From Streptomyces sp. NBC_01224 (GTDB lineage: Bacteria; Actinomycetota; Actinomycetes; Streptomycetales; Streptomycetaceae), in the NCBI RefSeq assembly GCF_036002945.1, contig NZ_CP108530.1, positions 1-64,000 on the forward strand: a DNA stretch of 64,000 nucleotides, written 5' to 3'. Below, one piece after another: positions 15,739 through 25,658 of this stretch; position 1 is the first letter of the stretch, and each line of letters starts with the position of its first letter. The position numbers and the translations under genes are program-made. A model generated the notes under the pieces. The model had not been told where the DNA came from and did no database searches. It saw only the letters and a program-made list of their open reading frames with translations.

Positions 15739-18700
15739 CTAGCCCTTCCTGAAGTCAATACCGAAGTGCTCCACGAGCACCCGGCAACTCGGGCACGGCC
15801 CAATGAGTAGTTTGAAGTTCGCGTTCGTTCTAGCGCGTCCCATAGTGGCCGCAGCGGTGGAACCAGTCGGATCGAGACCGGCGTCCAAGGCTTCCGTCAA
15901 ACACTGCACCAAACCACAACCTCCGTGATTATTCCCGCGCGCAGCGGCCGGGATGGAATCGAGGATGCCCTGGATGACTGGATGCACCCGTCGTGTACCT
16001 AACCCTCCATCACTACGACCCACGATGGGAGCATGTCCGGCAACTTGCAAAGCCTCAATCACTTGCGGACGCTGAGATTTCGTGAGGTCCGCAACTGCCT
16101 CTGCTTCCGCATGGACTGCACTAACGACGTCACAGTTATGAACCAGAACCGGAGTGGCACCTGCGAGCACATAGTACGTATGGAGGTTGTCAACGGTGAG
16201 GTTGTAGACCCTCGTTGACTGAGTGCGATGGTGCGTGGCGGTGATCTGGACCCAGGTGCCTGCGCTCGTCTGCAGCCATTGCCCTGCCTTGAGGTCTCCG
16301 GCCTCTACCCATTGGTGGAGTGCAGGGACCCAGAAGGGGTGGCCGTCAGTGGCGGTGATGCTGCTGGCCTTCGTGTGGTCGGTGGCGATGGTGAGGTCGA
16401 CGAACCGCTTCTCCCCGTTGCCCTCAATGAGGGCGGTAACAGTGCGAGGGCCGGTTTCGCCGGTTTCTGGATCGGCGGACAGAACCTTGTCACCGATCTT
16501 GACGTCCTTGATCGGCTTGCTTGTGCCGTCCGCCATGACGACCGGAGTATCGGCGGTGAAGCTGTTGTGCGTCAGACAGCTCCCGGCGCGCAGGGAACTT
16601 CTGGCGGCCATGAAGGCGCCCAGGGCTTCGCCGGCCATGCCGAGCATGCAGCCGGTCAGGGCGGCGTTGCCGACCTGTCCCCAGTTGACCTTGCGGCCGG
16701 AGAGTCGCTGGAATGCCCAGTCGAGGCCGCCGTCTATGAGTCCGCCGATGGCGCAGGCGGCGATCATGGGGTTGTTGCCGGTGGGGTCGGTGTAGGTGGT
16801 GGGTGAGGACAGGGCGTATTGGTAGAGGTTGGTGCCGCCGGCTTGGCCGATGGGGTCTTGGGAGATGAAGCGGCCGGTTTCGGGGTCGTAGTAGCGGTCG
16901 CGGTAGTAGAGGAGGCCTGTGCCGTCGTTTTCGCGGCCGGTGAAGGTGTACGGGTTGGAGGAGGCTGCTCCGGAGACGGTGGGCTGGCCGTTGGGGTCGT
17001 AGGCGTATTTCGTGGCGATGGTGCCGTCGCTGTTGGCGAGGCCGATCACTGAGCCGAGGGCGTCGGTCAGGTAGACCTGGGTGTTGCCGTTCTCGGTGCG
17101 GGTGAGGAATTCGTCCAGCCCGGACGTGGCCACGGTCGCGGTGGTGTCACCCGTGCTGTTCTGTTCGACCAGCGGGTTGCTGCCGTCGGTGAGGAATTTG
17201 TTCGTTGTCCCGCCGACGGTTCTGGTGCTGCGGGTGCCCAGGGCGTCGTATCCGAAGCTGCTGTTCTGTCCGGCCTTGGCCAGGCCGGACAGCTGGCCGC
17301 GTGCGTTCCAGGTGTAGTCGCGGATGCCGTCGGTCTTGAGCTGGCCGTCCGCGTCGTAGGTGAAGGAGCGGCCACTGTAGGTGGTGATGCGGTTGTCCTT
17401 GCCGAAGACCGTGCCGTCCTCGGCCGCGGGCAGTGCCACGTTTGCGAGGGTTCCGGTCAGGCCGGTCTGCAGGCCGCGTTCGTCGCGGGTGTAGTTGAGG
17501 TCGCCGATGCTGCTGGTGCCCTGGGCGTAGGTGATGGACTTGATGGTGCCGGTCTTGTCGTAGCCGGTGGTGCGGGCGATGCCGCCCGGCATCGTGGCGG
17601 TCTTCTCCCGGCCCACCGCGTCCAGCCCGAACCCGACTTCCAGGGTTCCTGATATGACGGAGGTGAGGATGCTGGACTTGTCGAAGCCGTAGCTGGTCGT
17701 CTGACCGCCCGCGGACATGGTCTTGCGGCGGTCGGCAGCGTCGTAGTCGTAGCTGACGGTGCCGTTGGGGCCGGTCACTGTCTTGGGCCGGTCGTAGGTG
17801 TCGTAGGTGAAGGACTGGTTGCCGGCCTGGCTGTCGGTGATCTGCTTGAGCAGGTCATGGCCGTCGTAGTCGTAGCTGACACTGGATTCGGCCTGGCCTG
17901 CGACGTCGACGCCGTACTGGGCGGTCTTGGCCCGGCCCAGAAGGTCGTAGGTCGCGGTCGCGATCTTCCCTGAGCGGCTGGTCGCCTTCTTCAGCAGTCC
18001 GGCCGCGTCGTACTCGAACGTGGCCTGCGCACCCATGGCGTCGGTGGCCGACTTCGGGCGGTCCGCGTTGTCGTATACCCAGCTGCTTGCGTTGTTCCGG
18101 GCATCGGTGAGGGTGGTGAGGTTGCCGTTGTCGTCGTAGTCGAAACCGGTGCTCTGGCCGAGGGCGTCGGTGACCTTGCGAGGCTGGTTCAGCTCGTCGT
18201 AGACGATCGTGGTGAGTGACCCAGCCGTGTCCGTCAGCGCGGACGCCCTTCCGGCGGCATCGGTGAACTGGCTCGACACCCTGCCCTCAGCGTCCTTGAC
18301 CGAGGCCAGGTCGCCGTTGCGGTAGGTGTACTCCGTCACCGCATCGGCGTTGTCGGTGACGGTCTTGACCTGACCGTCTGGCGCGTAGGTGAGGGTGGTC
18401 TTGCGGCGCTCGGGGTCAGTGACCGTCTGCAGGTTCCCTTGGGCGTCGTAGCCGAAGACGGTGGGATTGCCCAGGGGGTCGGTTGCCTTGGTGGGCTGGT
18501 CGTATGGGCCGTCGAAGGCGACCGTGCCCGAGGACCGGGCATTGGACGTGCCCGCCAGCTCCACCGACTTGGTCGCGTACCCGTTGCTGTCGTAGGTCAG
18601 CTCAGTACGTTGTCCGTAGGGGTCGATGACCGCGTCGATGCGGTGGTTCGGCCCGCGCACGTACTGCGTCTTACGCTCCAGCGACGACCCGCGGGCGGCA

Positions 18701-19956
18701 ATGTCCAGGACGCCGTACCCGGCCGTGTCGAACTCGACCCGGCGCACTGCCCCGCCCGGCTCTGTCACCTCGGTGGAGGTGATCTGGCCGGTGCCCGTCT
18801 GGGTGTAGGCGAAAGAGTACTTCGCACCTTCGGTGAGGACCTGGTCCTTGACCCGGCCTTCCGTGTCGAAGGTGTTGGTCATGTACGTGATGCCGCGAGC
18901 GTCGACAGCTGTTTTGATACGGTTCGACGTGCCGTCGTAGGTGTAGGAGCTCACCTTCCCTGCCGGATCGGTGACCGTCTCCAGTCGGCCTGCGGTGTCG
19001 TAGGTGTAGGAGGTAGTGCGGCCGGTGTTGTCCCGGGCCTCGCGCACCCTGTGCTGAGCGTCATAAGCGAGGGAAATCCAGCGGCCTCCGGGAGTGGTGA
19101 TGCGGGTGATCTCGCCCTTGTTGCCGCCCAGGCGGGTCAGCTTGAGCGCGTTGCCATGCCGATCGCGGATCTCCTTCAGCGGTGAATACTGCGGGAAGAC
19201 CCACACGCTGCCGTCTCGGAAGCGCAGTTCCCACTGGTTGTTGTTATTGAGGATCTTCGAGCCGCGGAAGCCGGTCGGTGTGTCGAGCGGCTCGAAGACG
19301 GCATCGGCGTAACCGACACCTGGCGATGTGCGGGTGTAGTGGATCTTCTTGCCGCCGGGCAGATACAGGTCGACCTGTTCGTACTGTTTCTCAGAGTGCA
19401 GGAAGGCGTTGTAGGACAGGTCGCGGCCGATGCCGAAGGCGCGCGGATGGGTGTCGCCCTGCCAGTAGGTCCGGTTCACCTCGGCCGGCCCCAGGGGGTC
19501 GGGGACGCCCAAGTCGGTTCTGGTGTCGGTGAGCTGGCCGGTAGCCAGGTCGACCGGATCGCCCGAAAGCCAGTCGATGACGTCCTTGAGTCCTGTCAGG
19601 TCCCACGGCACGAGGTCGGCGATGTTGAACATGGCGCCGTGAAAGGCCCAGACGCGGGTCTTCGCGTCAGGGACGACCTGGCGGCCGTCTGGACTGACCT
19701 GGCCGTGGCCGTAAACGTGCCAGCCCTTGCCTTTGGGGTCGTAGTCCATGAAGTCGACGCGGGCGCCGGGAGCTTCGTGGGTGTAGTTCGGGTAGACGAT
19801 CTGCGCGCCCTTGGGGAACACAGTGGTGCCGCCCGGCTGCACCGTGAAATAGACCGGGACCACACTGTTCTTGGGCAGCGGGAACGGTGGCCGGTCGATC
19901 GGAATGGCCGTGATCCCCAGCTCCGTGACCGGCTTGCCGTTCTCGTCCCGCACCAC
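15739..19956 (-). CDS. Rhs polymorphic toxin, C-terminal half (HINT, YwqJ-like deaminase)
   Basis: This is the 3' part of a toxin gene split by the IS at 20023-21337; coding sequence really continues to 20022 and then at 21338. The 1405 residues hold a long series of YD/Rhs repeats, the Rhs core end (GLLYYRDRYYDPETGRF, then NLYQYALSSPT) near 1050-1090, a pretoxin HINT domain at about 1140-1290 (CLTHNSFTADTPVVMADG to VLVHN) for self-cleavage, and a tip of about 98 residues. The tip (VHPVIQGILDSIP, GGCGLV, CPSCRVLVEHFGID) matches YwqJ-related deaminases and keeps the CxxC zinc pair, but the Glu expected after GGC is Leu. Start GTG 19956 is only where the remaining frame opens. Confidence 0.9.
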   Translation of the reverse strand: MVRDENGKPVTELGITAIPIDRPPFPLPKNSVVPVYFTVQPGGTTVFPKGAQIVYPNYTHEAPGARVDFMDYDPKGKGWHVYGHGQVSPDGRQVVPDAKTRVWAFHGAMFNIADLVPWDLTGLKDVIDWLSGDPVDLATGQLTDTRTDLGVPDPLGPAEVNRTYWQGDTHPRAFGIGRDLSYNAFLHSEKQYEQVDLYLPGGKKIHYTRTSPGVGYADAVFEPLDTPTGFRGSKILNNNNQWELRFRDGSVWVFPQYSPLKEIRDRHGNALKLTRLGGNKGEITRITTPGGRWISLAYDAQHRVREARDNTGRTTSYTYDTAGRLETVTDPAGKVSSYTYDGTSNRIKTAVDARGITYMTNTFDTEGRVKDQVLTEGAKYSFAYTQTGTGQITSTEVTEPGGAVRRVEFDTAGYGVLDIAARGSSLERKTQYVRGPNHRIDAVIDPYGQRTELTYDSNGYATKSVELAGTSNARSSGTVAFDGPYDQPTKATDPLGNPTVFGYDAQGNLQTVTDPERRKTTLTYAPDGQVKTVTDNADAVTEYTYRNGDLASVKDAEGRVSSQFTDAAGRASALTDTAGSLTTIVYDELNQPRKVTDALGQSTGFDYDDNGNLTTLTDARNNASSWVYDNADRPKSATDAMGAQATFEYDAAGLLKKATSRSGKIATATYDLLGRAKTAQYGVDVAGQAESSVSYDYDGHDLLKQITDSQAGNQSFTYDTYDRPKTVTGPNGTVSYDYDAADRRKTMSAGGQTTSYGFDKSSILTSVISGTLEVGFGLDAVGREKTATMPGGIARTTGYDKTGTIKSITYAQGTSSIGDLNYTRDERGLQTGLTGTLANVALPAAEDGTVFGKDNRITTYSGRSFTYDADGQLKTDGIRDYTWNARGQLSGLAKAGQNSSFGYDALGTRSTRTVGGTTNKFLTDGSNPLVEQNSTGDTTATVATSGLDEFLTRTENGNTQVYLTDALGSVIGLANSDGTIATKYAYDPNGQPTVSGAASSNPYTFTGRENDGTGLLYYRDRYYDPETGRFISQDPIGQAGGTNLYQYALSSPTTYTDPTGNNPMIAACAIGGLIDGGLDWAFQRLSGRKVNWGQVGNAALTGCMLGMAGEALGAFMAARSSLRAGSCLTHNSFTADTPVVMADGTSKPIKDVKIGDKVLSADPETGETGPRTVTALIEGNGEKRFVDLTIATDHTKASSITATDGHPFWVPALHQWVEAGDLKAGQWLQTSAGTWVQITATHHRTQSTRVYNLTVDNLHTYYVLAGATPVLVHNCDVVSAVHAEAEAVADLTKSQRPQVIEALQVAGHAPIVGRSDGGLGTRRVHPVIQGILDSIPAAARGNNHGGCGLVQCLTEALDAGLDPTGSTAAATMGRARTNANFKLLIGPCPSCRVLVEHFGIDFRKG

Positions 19957-20055
19957 CGATCCCTTGGGGATGCGTACCTCAAGTCCCGGGATTTGCGGGG
20001 TGGTGAGTGTGATGTCCTTCTTTGAAGTTCCCCCCTGGTCTTGGACAGCGGTTGC

Positions 20056-20901
20056 TTACGCTGCGGGGGTGAAGTCGTGCTGCAGCCTGGCTCGGGTTTC
20101 GAGTGGGGTGAGGTACCCGAACTCGGGGTGCTTGCGGAGCCTGGTGCGGTTGTACTCGACCTCGATGAAGCGGAAGATGTCAGCGCGGGCCGCCTCGCGG
20201 CTCTCCCAGACGGCGGTGCCGATCTCCGCTTTCAGCAGTCCGAAGAAGCTCTCGGCTGCGGCGTTATCGTAGCATATGCCGGTTCTTCCCATGCTCTGCC
20301 TCAGGTTCAACTCCTGTAGTTCGCGGCGGAATTCGCCACTCGTGTACTCGCTTCCGCGATCGGTGTGCATGATGCAGCCACCCTGAAGGTCACCGCGGCC
20401 GGCGGCCATCCGCAGCGCGTCGGTGACCAGCTCGGCACGATGGTGTTCGGCCATCGCGTAACCGATCACCTCGCGCGTCGCCAGGTCGATGACGGTCGCG
20501 AGATACCACCAGCCGTCGATCGTCGGCAGATAGGTGATGTCACCGACGAGCTTCATGCCGGGCCGGTTAGCGGTGAAGTCGCGGCCGACCAGGTCCGGAG
20601 CCGGTGCGGCCTTGGTGTCCTGTTGCGTCAGGTGGCGGCGTCTGCGGCGGGTGATGCCGCGGATGTCGCGCTCGCGCATGATCCGCTCGACCTTCTTCCG
20701 GTTGATCGCATGTCCCTTGCGCCGCAGCGCGGCGTGCACGCGCGGGGCGCCGTAGGCACCCCGCGAGGAGGCGTGGATCTCACGGATCTCCTCGCTCAAC
20801 TCGTCCTCGGCGCACTGTCGTTCGGCCGCTGTCGGCCGGGCCGCCAGCCAGGAGTAGAAGGTGGAGCGGTTGATCCCCGTGACACGGCACAGCAAAGCCA
20901 C
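20056..20901 (-). CDS. IS3-family transposase OrfB (rve DDE domain)
   Basis: The catalytic part of the transposase: HTH_21-like region (ASSRGAYGAPRVHAALRRKG), then rve with Asp in VGDITYLPT, Asp in IMHTDRGSEYTS and Glu in AAAESFFGLLKAE. An in-frame start is given at 20901, but the usual product is an OrfAB fusion. The OrfA end contains A-AAA-AAG (in GAGATCTTGAAAAAAGCAG), and -1 slippage there joins OrfA to this frame through KSSGLLREGDDEV. Confidence 0.92.
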   Translation of the reverse strand: MALLCRVTGINRSTFYSWLAARPTAAERQCAEDELSEEIREIHASSRGAYGAPRVHAALRRKGHAINRKKVERIMRERDIRGITRRRRRHLTQQDTKAAPAPDLVGRDFTANRPGMKLVGDITYLPTIDGWWYLATVIDLATREVIGYAMAEHHRAELVTDALRMAAGRGDLQGGCIMHTDRGSEYTSGEFRRELQELNLRQSMGRTGICYDNAAAESFFGLLKAEIGTAVWESREAARADIFRFIEVEYNRTRLRKHPEFGYLTPLETRARLQHDFTPAA

Positions 20902-20963
20902 GCTGTAGCCGCCAGGGTTGGCCTCGGCGGCCTTCTCCGCGTCGATGAAACGGCACAGCGTGC

Positions 20964-21251
20964 CTACTTCATCGTCTCCTTCGCGAAGAAGGCCGCTGCT
21001 TTTTTCAAGATCTCGATCGTCTGCTGCTGTTCCCGGTTCTCCCTGCGCAGCCGCTGGAGCTCATCCTTCTCCGCCGTGGTCAGCGCGCCGGGCGCCCCCT
21101 CGCCGCAGTCGACCTTCGCCTGCTTCACCCAGCCGCGAAGCCCCTCCGCACTCACACCGAGTTCCCGGGCGACCTCGGTGACGTTCCGCCCTGACGACCG
21201 GACCAGTGCCACCGCGTCCCGCTTGAACTCCGACGTGTACCGCTTGCTCAT
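20964..21251 (-). CDS. IS3-family OrfA (HTH and leucine zipper)
   Basis: About 95 residues from ATG 21251 (MSKRYTSEFKRDAVALV); a TTG at 21269 is a less likely start. The HTH is VTEVARELGVSAEGLRGWV, followed by a coiled coil (EKDELQRLRRENREQQQTI). The A6G slippery run lies in the codons for EILKK. It binds the IS ends and, after -1 frameshifting, forms the N-terminus of the transposase. Confidence 0.9.
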   Translation of the reverse strand: MSKRYTSEFKRDAVALVRSSGRNVTEVARELGVSAEGLRGWVKQAKVDCGEGAPGALTTAEKDELQRLRRENREQQQTIEILKKAAAFFAKETMK

Positions 21252-21320
21252 GTTGCTCTTGCCACTCAACCTGGACTGCTTCCTCCGGGACTGATCCGTC
21301 CCAGTATCAGGCTGTCCACT

Positions 21321-24300
21321 TCAGAGGGGGAACTTCATCTTCGCCGGCGCCTCGAAGGACACGGTGTGCTTGGTGTCCAGAGGCGTCAGCCACACCGGGA
21401 AGCCGAGGTCGGTGCTCTGGCCAGCCTTGGGGTGGATGCGGATGTCGAAACGGCCGTACTGGCGTTGCTTGGTGTTGGCGCTTGCGCCGTCCACGACCAG
21501 GGTGGTGGCGTCCTCGCTGATGCCCGTCAGCAAGAAGCGGCCCTTGGCGTCTGTGCGTGCGTGCTTGTCATCGACCCGGACGGTGACCTTGGCCAGCGGC
21601 TTGCCGTCCAGCTTCAGCACCCGGCCGGTCAGCGCCGTTGCGCCAGGCGGAGCCCTGAGCCTTGTGGGTGCCTTCGGCGCCTTGCCCCGGGCGGTGATCC
21701 AGTCCCGGCCCTTCAGATTCGCCTTGCCGGGCTGCCAGGCATCAGCGCCCTGGGGCAGGATGCCTGCACTGGCCGTCGTCTTCTTCGCCGCAGCACCAGA
21801 ATCGGATGTGGGAGTTGCCCTGTCCTTGTCGGCTGCCGGGGCAACCGTGAGGGTGGTTGTCAGGCCCAGGTTGAACGTGCCGGTCTTGGAGGACCGCGGG
21901 TTCACGGTCAAGGTGTACGTGCCCGTGGCCGGAAGCGCCGACAACTCCTTGGCCACTGTGGTGTCGCCCATGTAGGACGCGTCGTAGAGCCACTTGCCGT
22001 CCGGCCCCCACAGCGACAGCTCCCAGTCACCCGGCGGGGTATCAAGGCCGAGGGTGAGCTTCTGCCCCTTGGTGCCGGCGAACGTGTAGCGGGCGTTCTG
22101 CCCGGGCGTGCTGACAGCGGCTGTCTTCCTGCCGCCGTCCACATTCAGCGCGCCTCCGTCCGCGTCAGGCAGGAGGGTAGCCGTCGCGTGACCGGTCGCG
22201 GGCTGATCGGGCTGGATGAGCACCTTGTGGGTGCCAGCAGCCAGCGGGGCCCGTAGTGCCCCGTCAAACGTCGTGCTGGTCAGGTAGCCCAGGCCCTCGT
22301 CCGTGCTGGCACCGGGCGCCCAGTGCGCCAGCCTGGCCATCTTGGTCAGGGTGCTGTCGCTGAAGACGACAGCCGCCCCGTCTCCGGACGCCGCGTTGTA
22401 GGTGAACTCCAGCTGCTGCCCGGGACGGGTGATGTCTCCGCCGGCGGTGGGCTGAGCCGCCGACAGTGTCCCAGCGGCGACCGGATTCGACAGCCATATT
22501 TTCGCCGCGCCCATGGCCGCATGGTCAGGCGTGATCGTCACCGCGTACTTGGTGCCCGGGGTCACTCCCTTGATGTAAAACGCCGCAGGTGAGCTGGCGG
22601 AGACATAGCCCAGGTAGGTTCCCGTACCACCCGCGGGGCCCACCAGATACGCCTCACCGGACTCGGCAAGCGTGCTGTCGGTCAGGGCGAACCCGAATAC
22701 CTTGGCATCCGGTGCGATGAACTCGGCCCGCAGTTGCTGTCCCGGCCGTGCAATGCTGGTTGGCTGTGCGGCACCATCGATCGTGAGGGTACTCACGACA
22801 TCCGCGGACAGCGTCAGCCGCACGGTTCCGGTGGCGCCCAGGTAGGGGTCGATCACTACGCGGTACCGGCCGGTCTCTGGAAGGTCGGGCAATTTGAAGG
22901 TACGTGTGTAACCGGACAACAGGGTGGCATCGTTGAGCACCTTTGCGCCCGAAGGCGCCAGTACGGTGACAGACAGCAAGGAGGTGAAGGTGTTGCTGGT
23001 GAAACCCAGCGAGAGATCGTCTCCCGCCGCGGCCTGGAAGGTCGATTCCGCGTTCTGCCCGGCCCGGTCGATGGTCACATCAGCCGTTGGTCCGGTTGTG
23101 GTGAGCTCGGGGGTGGTCGTGGGGTTCGACAGCGTCAACGTCAGCTTGCCGGTGCCGATACTCTGTGGAACTGCCTTGAGTGTGTAGGTGCCACTCGCAG
23201 TCAGGGCAGGACTGTCCCACTCGCTGCTGGCGTTCGCCGACACGATGAAACTGCTGTCGACCTCCTTGCCGTCCGGCCCTCGTACCTCAATCGAGGTGTA
23301 CGACGGGAAGCCCTGTGACCTGGCACCCAGCGAGATGCGCTGGCCCAGCTGGGCGGAGAAGTGAGCGATGCCGTTCTGGCCTGGCCTGGCAATGGTGAGT
23401 TCTGTGTCAGGGCCCGTGACAGCCAGCTGCCCAGCATCCGCATAATGCGAACCTGTCACCTTCGTCGTACCAGTGGCACCATTTGCCGGATCCAGCCACA
23501 GGTCGTAGCGGTCCGAGGTGGGCAGTTCATCGACATCCAGTTGCCCGGTGAATCCCCCTGATACATAGGCAAGGTCCACAGACTTCCCGTCCGGCCCCAG
23601 CAAGTCCACGCGCATGGACGCACCCTTTGCCATGCCGGTCGCATCGATACCGATACTCAGCGACTCGCCCTTGGCACCGGACAGCGTCCAGTGCCCCTCC
23701 TGGCCCGCCCTCAGCATCGGCGTGTCAGCGGGTGGCGCCGACAGATCCAGAACACCGCCGACGGCCTTGGACACCGTCACCGTGGCCGCACCGATGTTTG
23801 CTGGCCCCGGATCAACCACCAGGGAGTACGTCCCGTCCGTGGCGAGGTCGTGGGCCTGCCAGCTACCGCCCGTCTTACTCAGGTAGCCAGTGCCGTCCAT
23901 CTGGACACCATGCGGATCGTACAGTCGCAGCGTCAGATTCGAGTTGAACGTCGACGCAGTGACCGCGAAGCCGATGTCGTCGCCCCGCTCGGCATCGAAA
24001 AGAACCTGCGCACGCTTACCCGGTGTCGTGATCGCCACCGCTGGCGGGTTGTCATCCGTCACCGAGGTGCGCACCGTGGTCTCGAACGTACCGTCATCGC
24101 TGCCAGCCGTGATGTTGAAGTCGGACGGCGCCGTAGCGATTCCATCTGGCGTCTCCACCTGCACGCGGCCGGTGGTAGCTCCTTCGGGTACTTTCACCGT
24201 CACCGACGTGGCCGTGGCATCGACCAGTTCACCCAGCGTCCCGCCGTTGAAACGCACCACATTGTCCGTTGCGACCGAGGTAAACCCCGAACCAGACAGC

Positions 24301-25031
24301 ACCACTTGTGTGCCGGGGGCTCCCGATGCCGGCTCCATCTTGGAGACCACCGGCCCCGAACGGGCGAGCGCGAACGATTCCGACGACTGCGCGCTCGAGC
24401 TCCCCACCGTCACCGAGACCTTGCCATCGACCGCGCCCGTCGGCACCGTCGCCGTCAGCCGGGTAGCCGTCGCCGAGGTGACTACTGCCGGCTTGCCACC
24501 GAAAGAAACGGCGTTGTTCGCAGCTGTCGCGGAGAACCCCGTACCCGACAGCGTGATCTTCGCCCCGGCCGCAGCCCTCAGCGGCACCACTGACAGCACG
24601 GACAGCGTGCTGGAGGCGAAGCGGTCCACACCCAGACGGTTGCCGGCCTCGTCGTAGCGGTAACGGGCGGTCTCACCGCCCGGATCGGTCACCCCGACCA
24701 GACGCCCAGCTGCGTCGTATGCGTACACCGCGTCGCTGGTCGTTGGCGCAGCGGCCGGTCCGGTCTCCGCCTTCGGCACGGCCGTTTTGGGCTGCGGAGA
24801 CTTTGAGGGCAGCACTGAGGAAGACGGGCTGCCACTTGGCAGGGCACTGGGAAGCTCCGATGGCACCCCATCGGCAGGGGTCGTCGCAGACGGGGCCGGA
24901 ACAGGTGACCGAGATGGGTCCGGTGCCGCCTGGGCGGAGACTGTGCCACCTGCCAGCGCGAGCACCAGGGCACCAACGGTCAGCGACCGCCAGCGCGTAG
25001 AAAGTCGTACCCCGAACCGTTCGCCGCGCAT
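21321..25031 (-). CDS. Rhs polymorphic toxin, N-terminal half (secreted, IPT/TIG)
   Basis: ATG 25031 has GGGGAGGG upstream. A signal peptide (RWRSLTVGALVLALAGGTVSAQA) is followed by a Pro/Ser linker, one early YD repeat (YAYDAAGRLVGVTDPGGE), two IPT/TIG immunoglobulin-like domains (GTGFSATAANNAVSFGG; GSGFTSVATDNVVRFNGG), then seven or more repeats of about 100 residues of the form PGQ-hydrophobic-F with GTYTLTVNP. A carboxypeptidase-regulatory-like domain (LTGRVLKLDGKPLAKVTVRV) comes last. The last native codons end at FEAPAK; the stop at 21321 lies in the IS. The intact protein would be about 2,670 residues, secreted and probably displayed at the cell surface. Confidence 0.88.
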   Translation of the reverse strand: MRGERFGVRLSTRWRSLTVGALVLALAGGTVSAQAAPDPSRSPVPAPSATTPADGVPSELPSALPSGSPSSSVLPSKSPQPKTAVPKAETGPAAAPTTSDAVYAYDAAGRLVGVTDPGGETARYRYDEAGNRLGVDRFASSTLSVLSVVPLRAAAGAKITLSGTGFSATAANNAVSFGGKPAVVTSATATRLTATVPTGAVDGKVSVTVGSSSAQSSESFALARSGPVVSKMEPASGAPGTQVVLSGSGFTSVATDNVVRFNGGTLGELVDATATSVTVKVPEGATTGRVQVETPDGIATAPSDFNITAGSDDGTFETTVRTSVTDDNPPAVAITTPGKRAQVLFDAERGDDIGFAVTASTFNSNLTLRLYDPHGVQMDGTGYLSKTGGSWQAHDLATDGTYSLVVDPGPANIGAATVTVSKAVGGVLDLSAPPADTPMLRAGQEGHWTLSGAKGESLSIGIDATGMAKGASMRVDLLGPDGKSVDLAYVSGGFTGQLDVDELPTSDRYDLWLDPANGATGTTKVTGSHYADAGQLAVTGPDTELTIARPGQNGIAHFSAQLGQRISLGARSQGFPSYTSIEVRGPDGKEVDSSFIVSANASSEWDSPALTASGTYTLKAVPQSIGTGKLTLTLSNPTTTPELTTTGPTADVTIDRAGQNAESTFQAAAGDDLSLGFTSNTFTSLLSVTVLAPSGAKVLNDATLLSGYTRTFKLPDLPETGRYRVVIDPYLGATGTVRLTLSADVVSTLTIDGAAQPTSIARPGQQLRAEFIAPDAKVFGFALTDSTLAESGEAYLVGPAGGTGTYLGYVSASSPAAFYIKGVTPGTKYAVTITPDHAAMGAAKIWLSNPVAAGTLSAAQPTAGGDITRPGQQLEFTYNAASGDGAAVVFSDSTLTKMARLAHWAPGASTDEGLGYLTSTTFDGALRAPLAAGTHKVLIQPDQPATGHATATLLPDADGGALNVDGGRKTAAVSTPGQNARYTFAGTKGQKLTLGLDTPPGDWELSLWGPDGKWLYDASYMGDTTVAKELSALPATGTYTLTVNPRSSKTGTFNLGLTTTLTVAPAADKDRATPTSDSGAAAKKTTASAGILPQGADAWQPGKANLKGRDWITARGKAPKAPTRLRAPPGATALTGRVLKLDGKPLAKVTVRVDDKHARTDAKGRFLLTGISEDATTLVVDGASANTKQRQYGRFDIRIHPKAGQSTDLGFPVWLTPLDTKHTVSFEAPAKMKFPL

Positions 25032-25326
25032 GCGCACCGCGCCCTCCCCAGGACGAACACATGGGCCACAGCAAGCCCATGAAGCCCACACTCCCCATGC
25101 GAGCTGTCACAACATACACACAGTCCGTCATGTGCACGTCGGAAGTCACCGAAAAATTCATACAGTTGAACGAATCAAGCCACTGAAGAGTCATTCCAGC
25201 CAGACGTGCCGGGTGCAGGGTGCGGGAGACCAGCTCGGTGGTGGTGTGCACCGGACACCGCCGGAGGTCGACGCGGGTGTTTTCGCCGGGCAGTTTTGGG
25301 GTCTGGCCCAAGCCGTGTGGGCCGGT

Positions 25327-25560
25327 GACTGAAGGTCACGCAAGGAGGACGCGTTTCCGGAGGAGCGGGAATCCGGCGCGGCCGAACATCCGCCGTTTGG
25401 CATCTTGATCCGGTTGGCTGCTCCTTCGACCGGGCCGGAGTTCGAGTCGGTGGTGAGTCCGGCGGTCACCGCGTCGAAGTCGCCTTCCAGTCCGGCCGCG
25501 AAGGTGCTGATGCCATCGCCTCGGTGATCCACTCGGGGAGGCGCAGTCCGTCGAGTGTGG
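25327..25560 (-). pseudogene. ISL3-family transposase, C-terminal remnant
   Basis: Translation of about 25380-25470 (TTDSNSGPVEGAANRIKMP) matches the conserved end of ISL3 transposases (pattern NSG.VEG..NRIKM.KR). It then shifts frame, and no upstream catalytic core remains. A separate ISL3 N-terminal remnant is at 54918-55333. The 295 bp between the toxin start and this remnant hold no supported gene. Confidence 0.6.
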
Positions 25561-25658
25561 TGAGCATTTCCGCGAATGAGCTGGTCAGTTCGGCGGCGGA
25601 GGCCAGTTCCGGGCAGCGGTGTCGGCGTACAAGTGAACGTGCACCACCACGTACGGAT

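Larger units (their letters stand above)
20023..21337. mobile_element. IS3-family insertion sequence inside the Rhs toxin gene
   Basis: A 1315-bp element. Left end TGAAGTTCCCCCC and right end GGGGGAACTTCA are inverted repeats that continue imperfectly towards TGGACAGC. It is flanked by a 4-bp direct repeat TCTT at 20019-20022 and 21338-21341. It encodes OrfA and OrfB in the orientation of the toxin gene. Removing the element plus one TCTT gives the codons A-K-K-D-I in frame, so the insertion is precise and probably recent. Confidence 0.92.
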
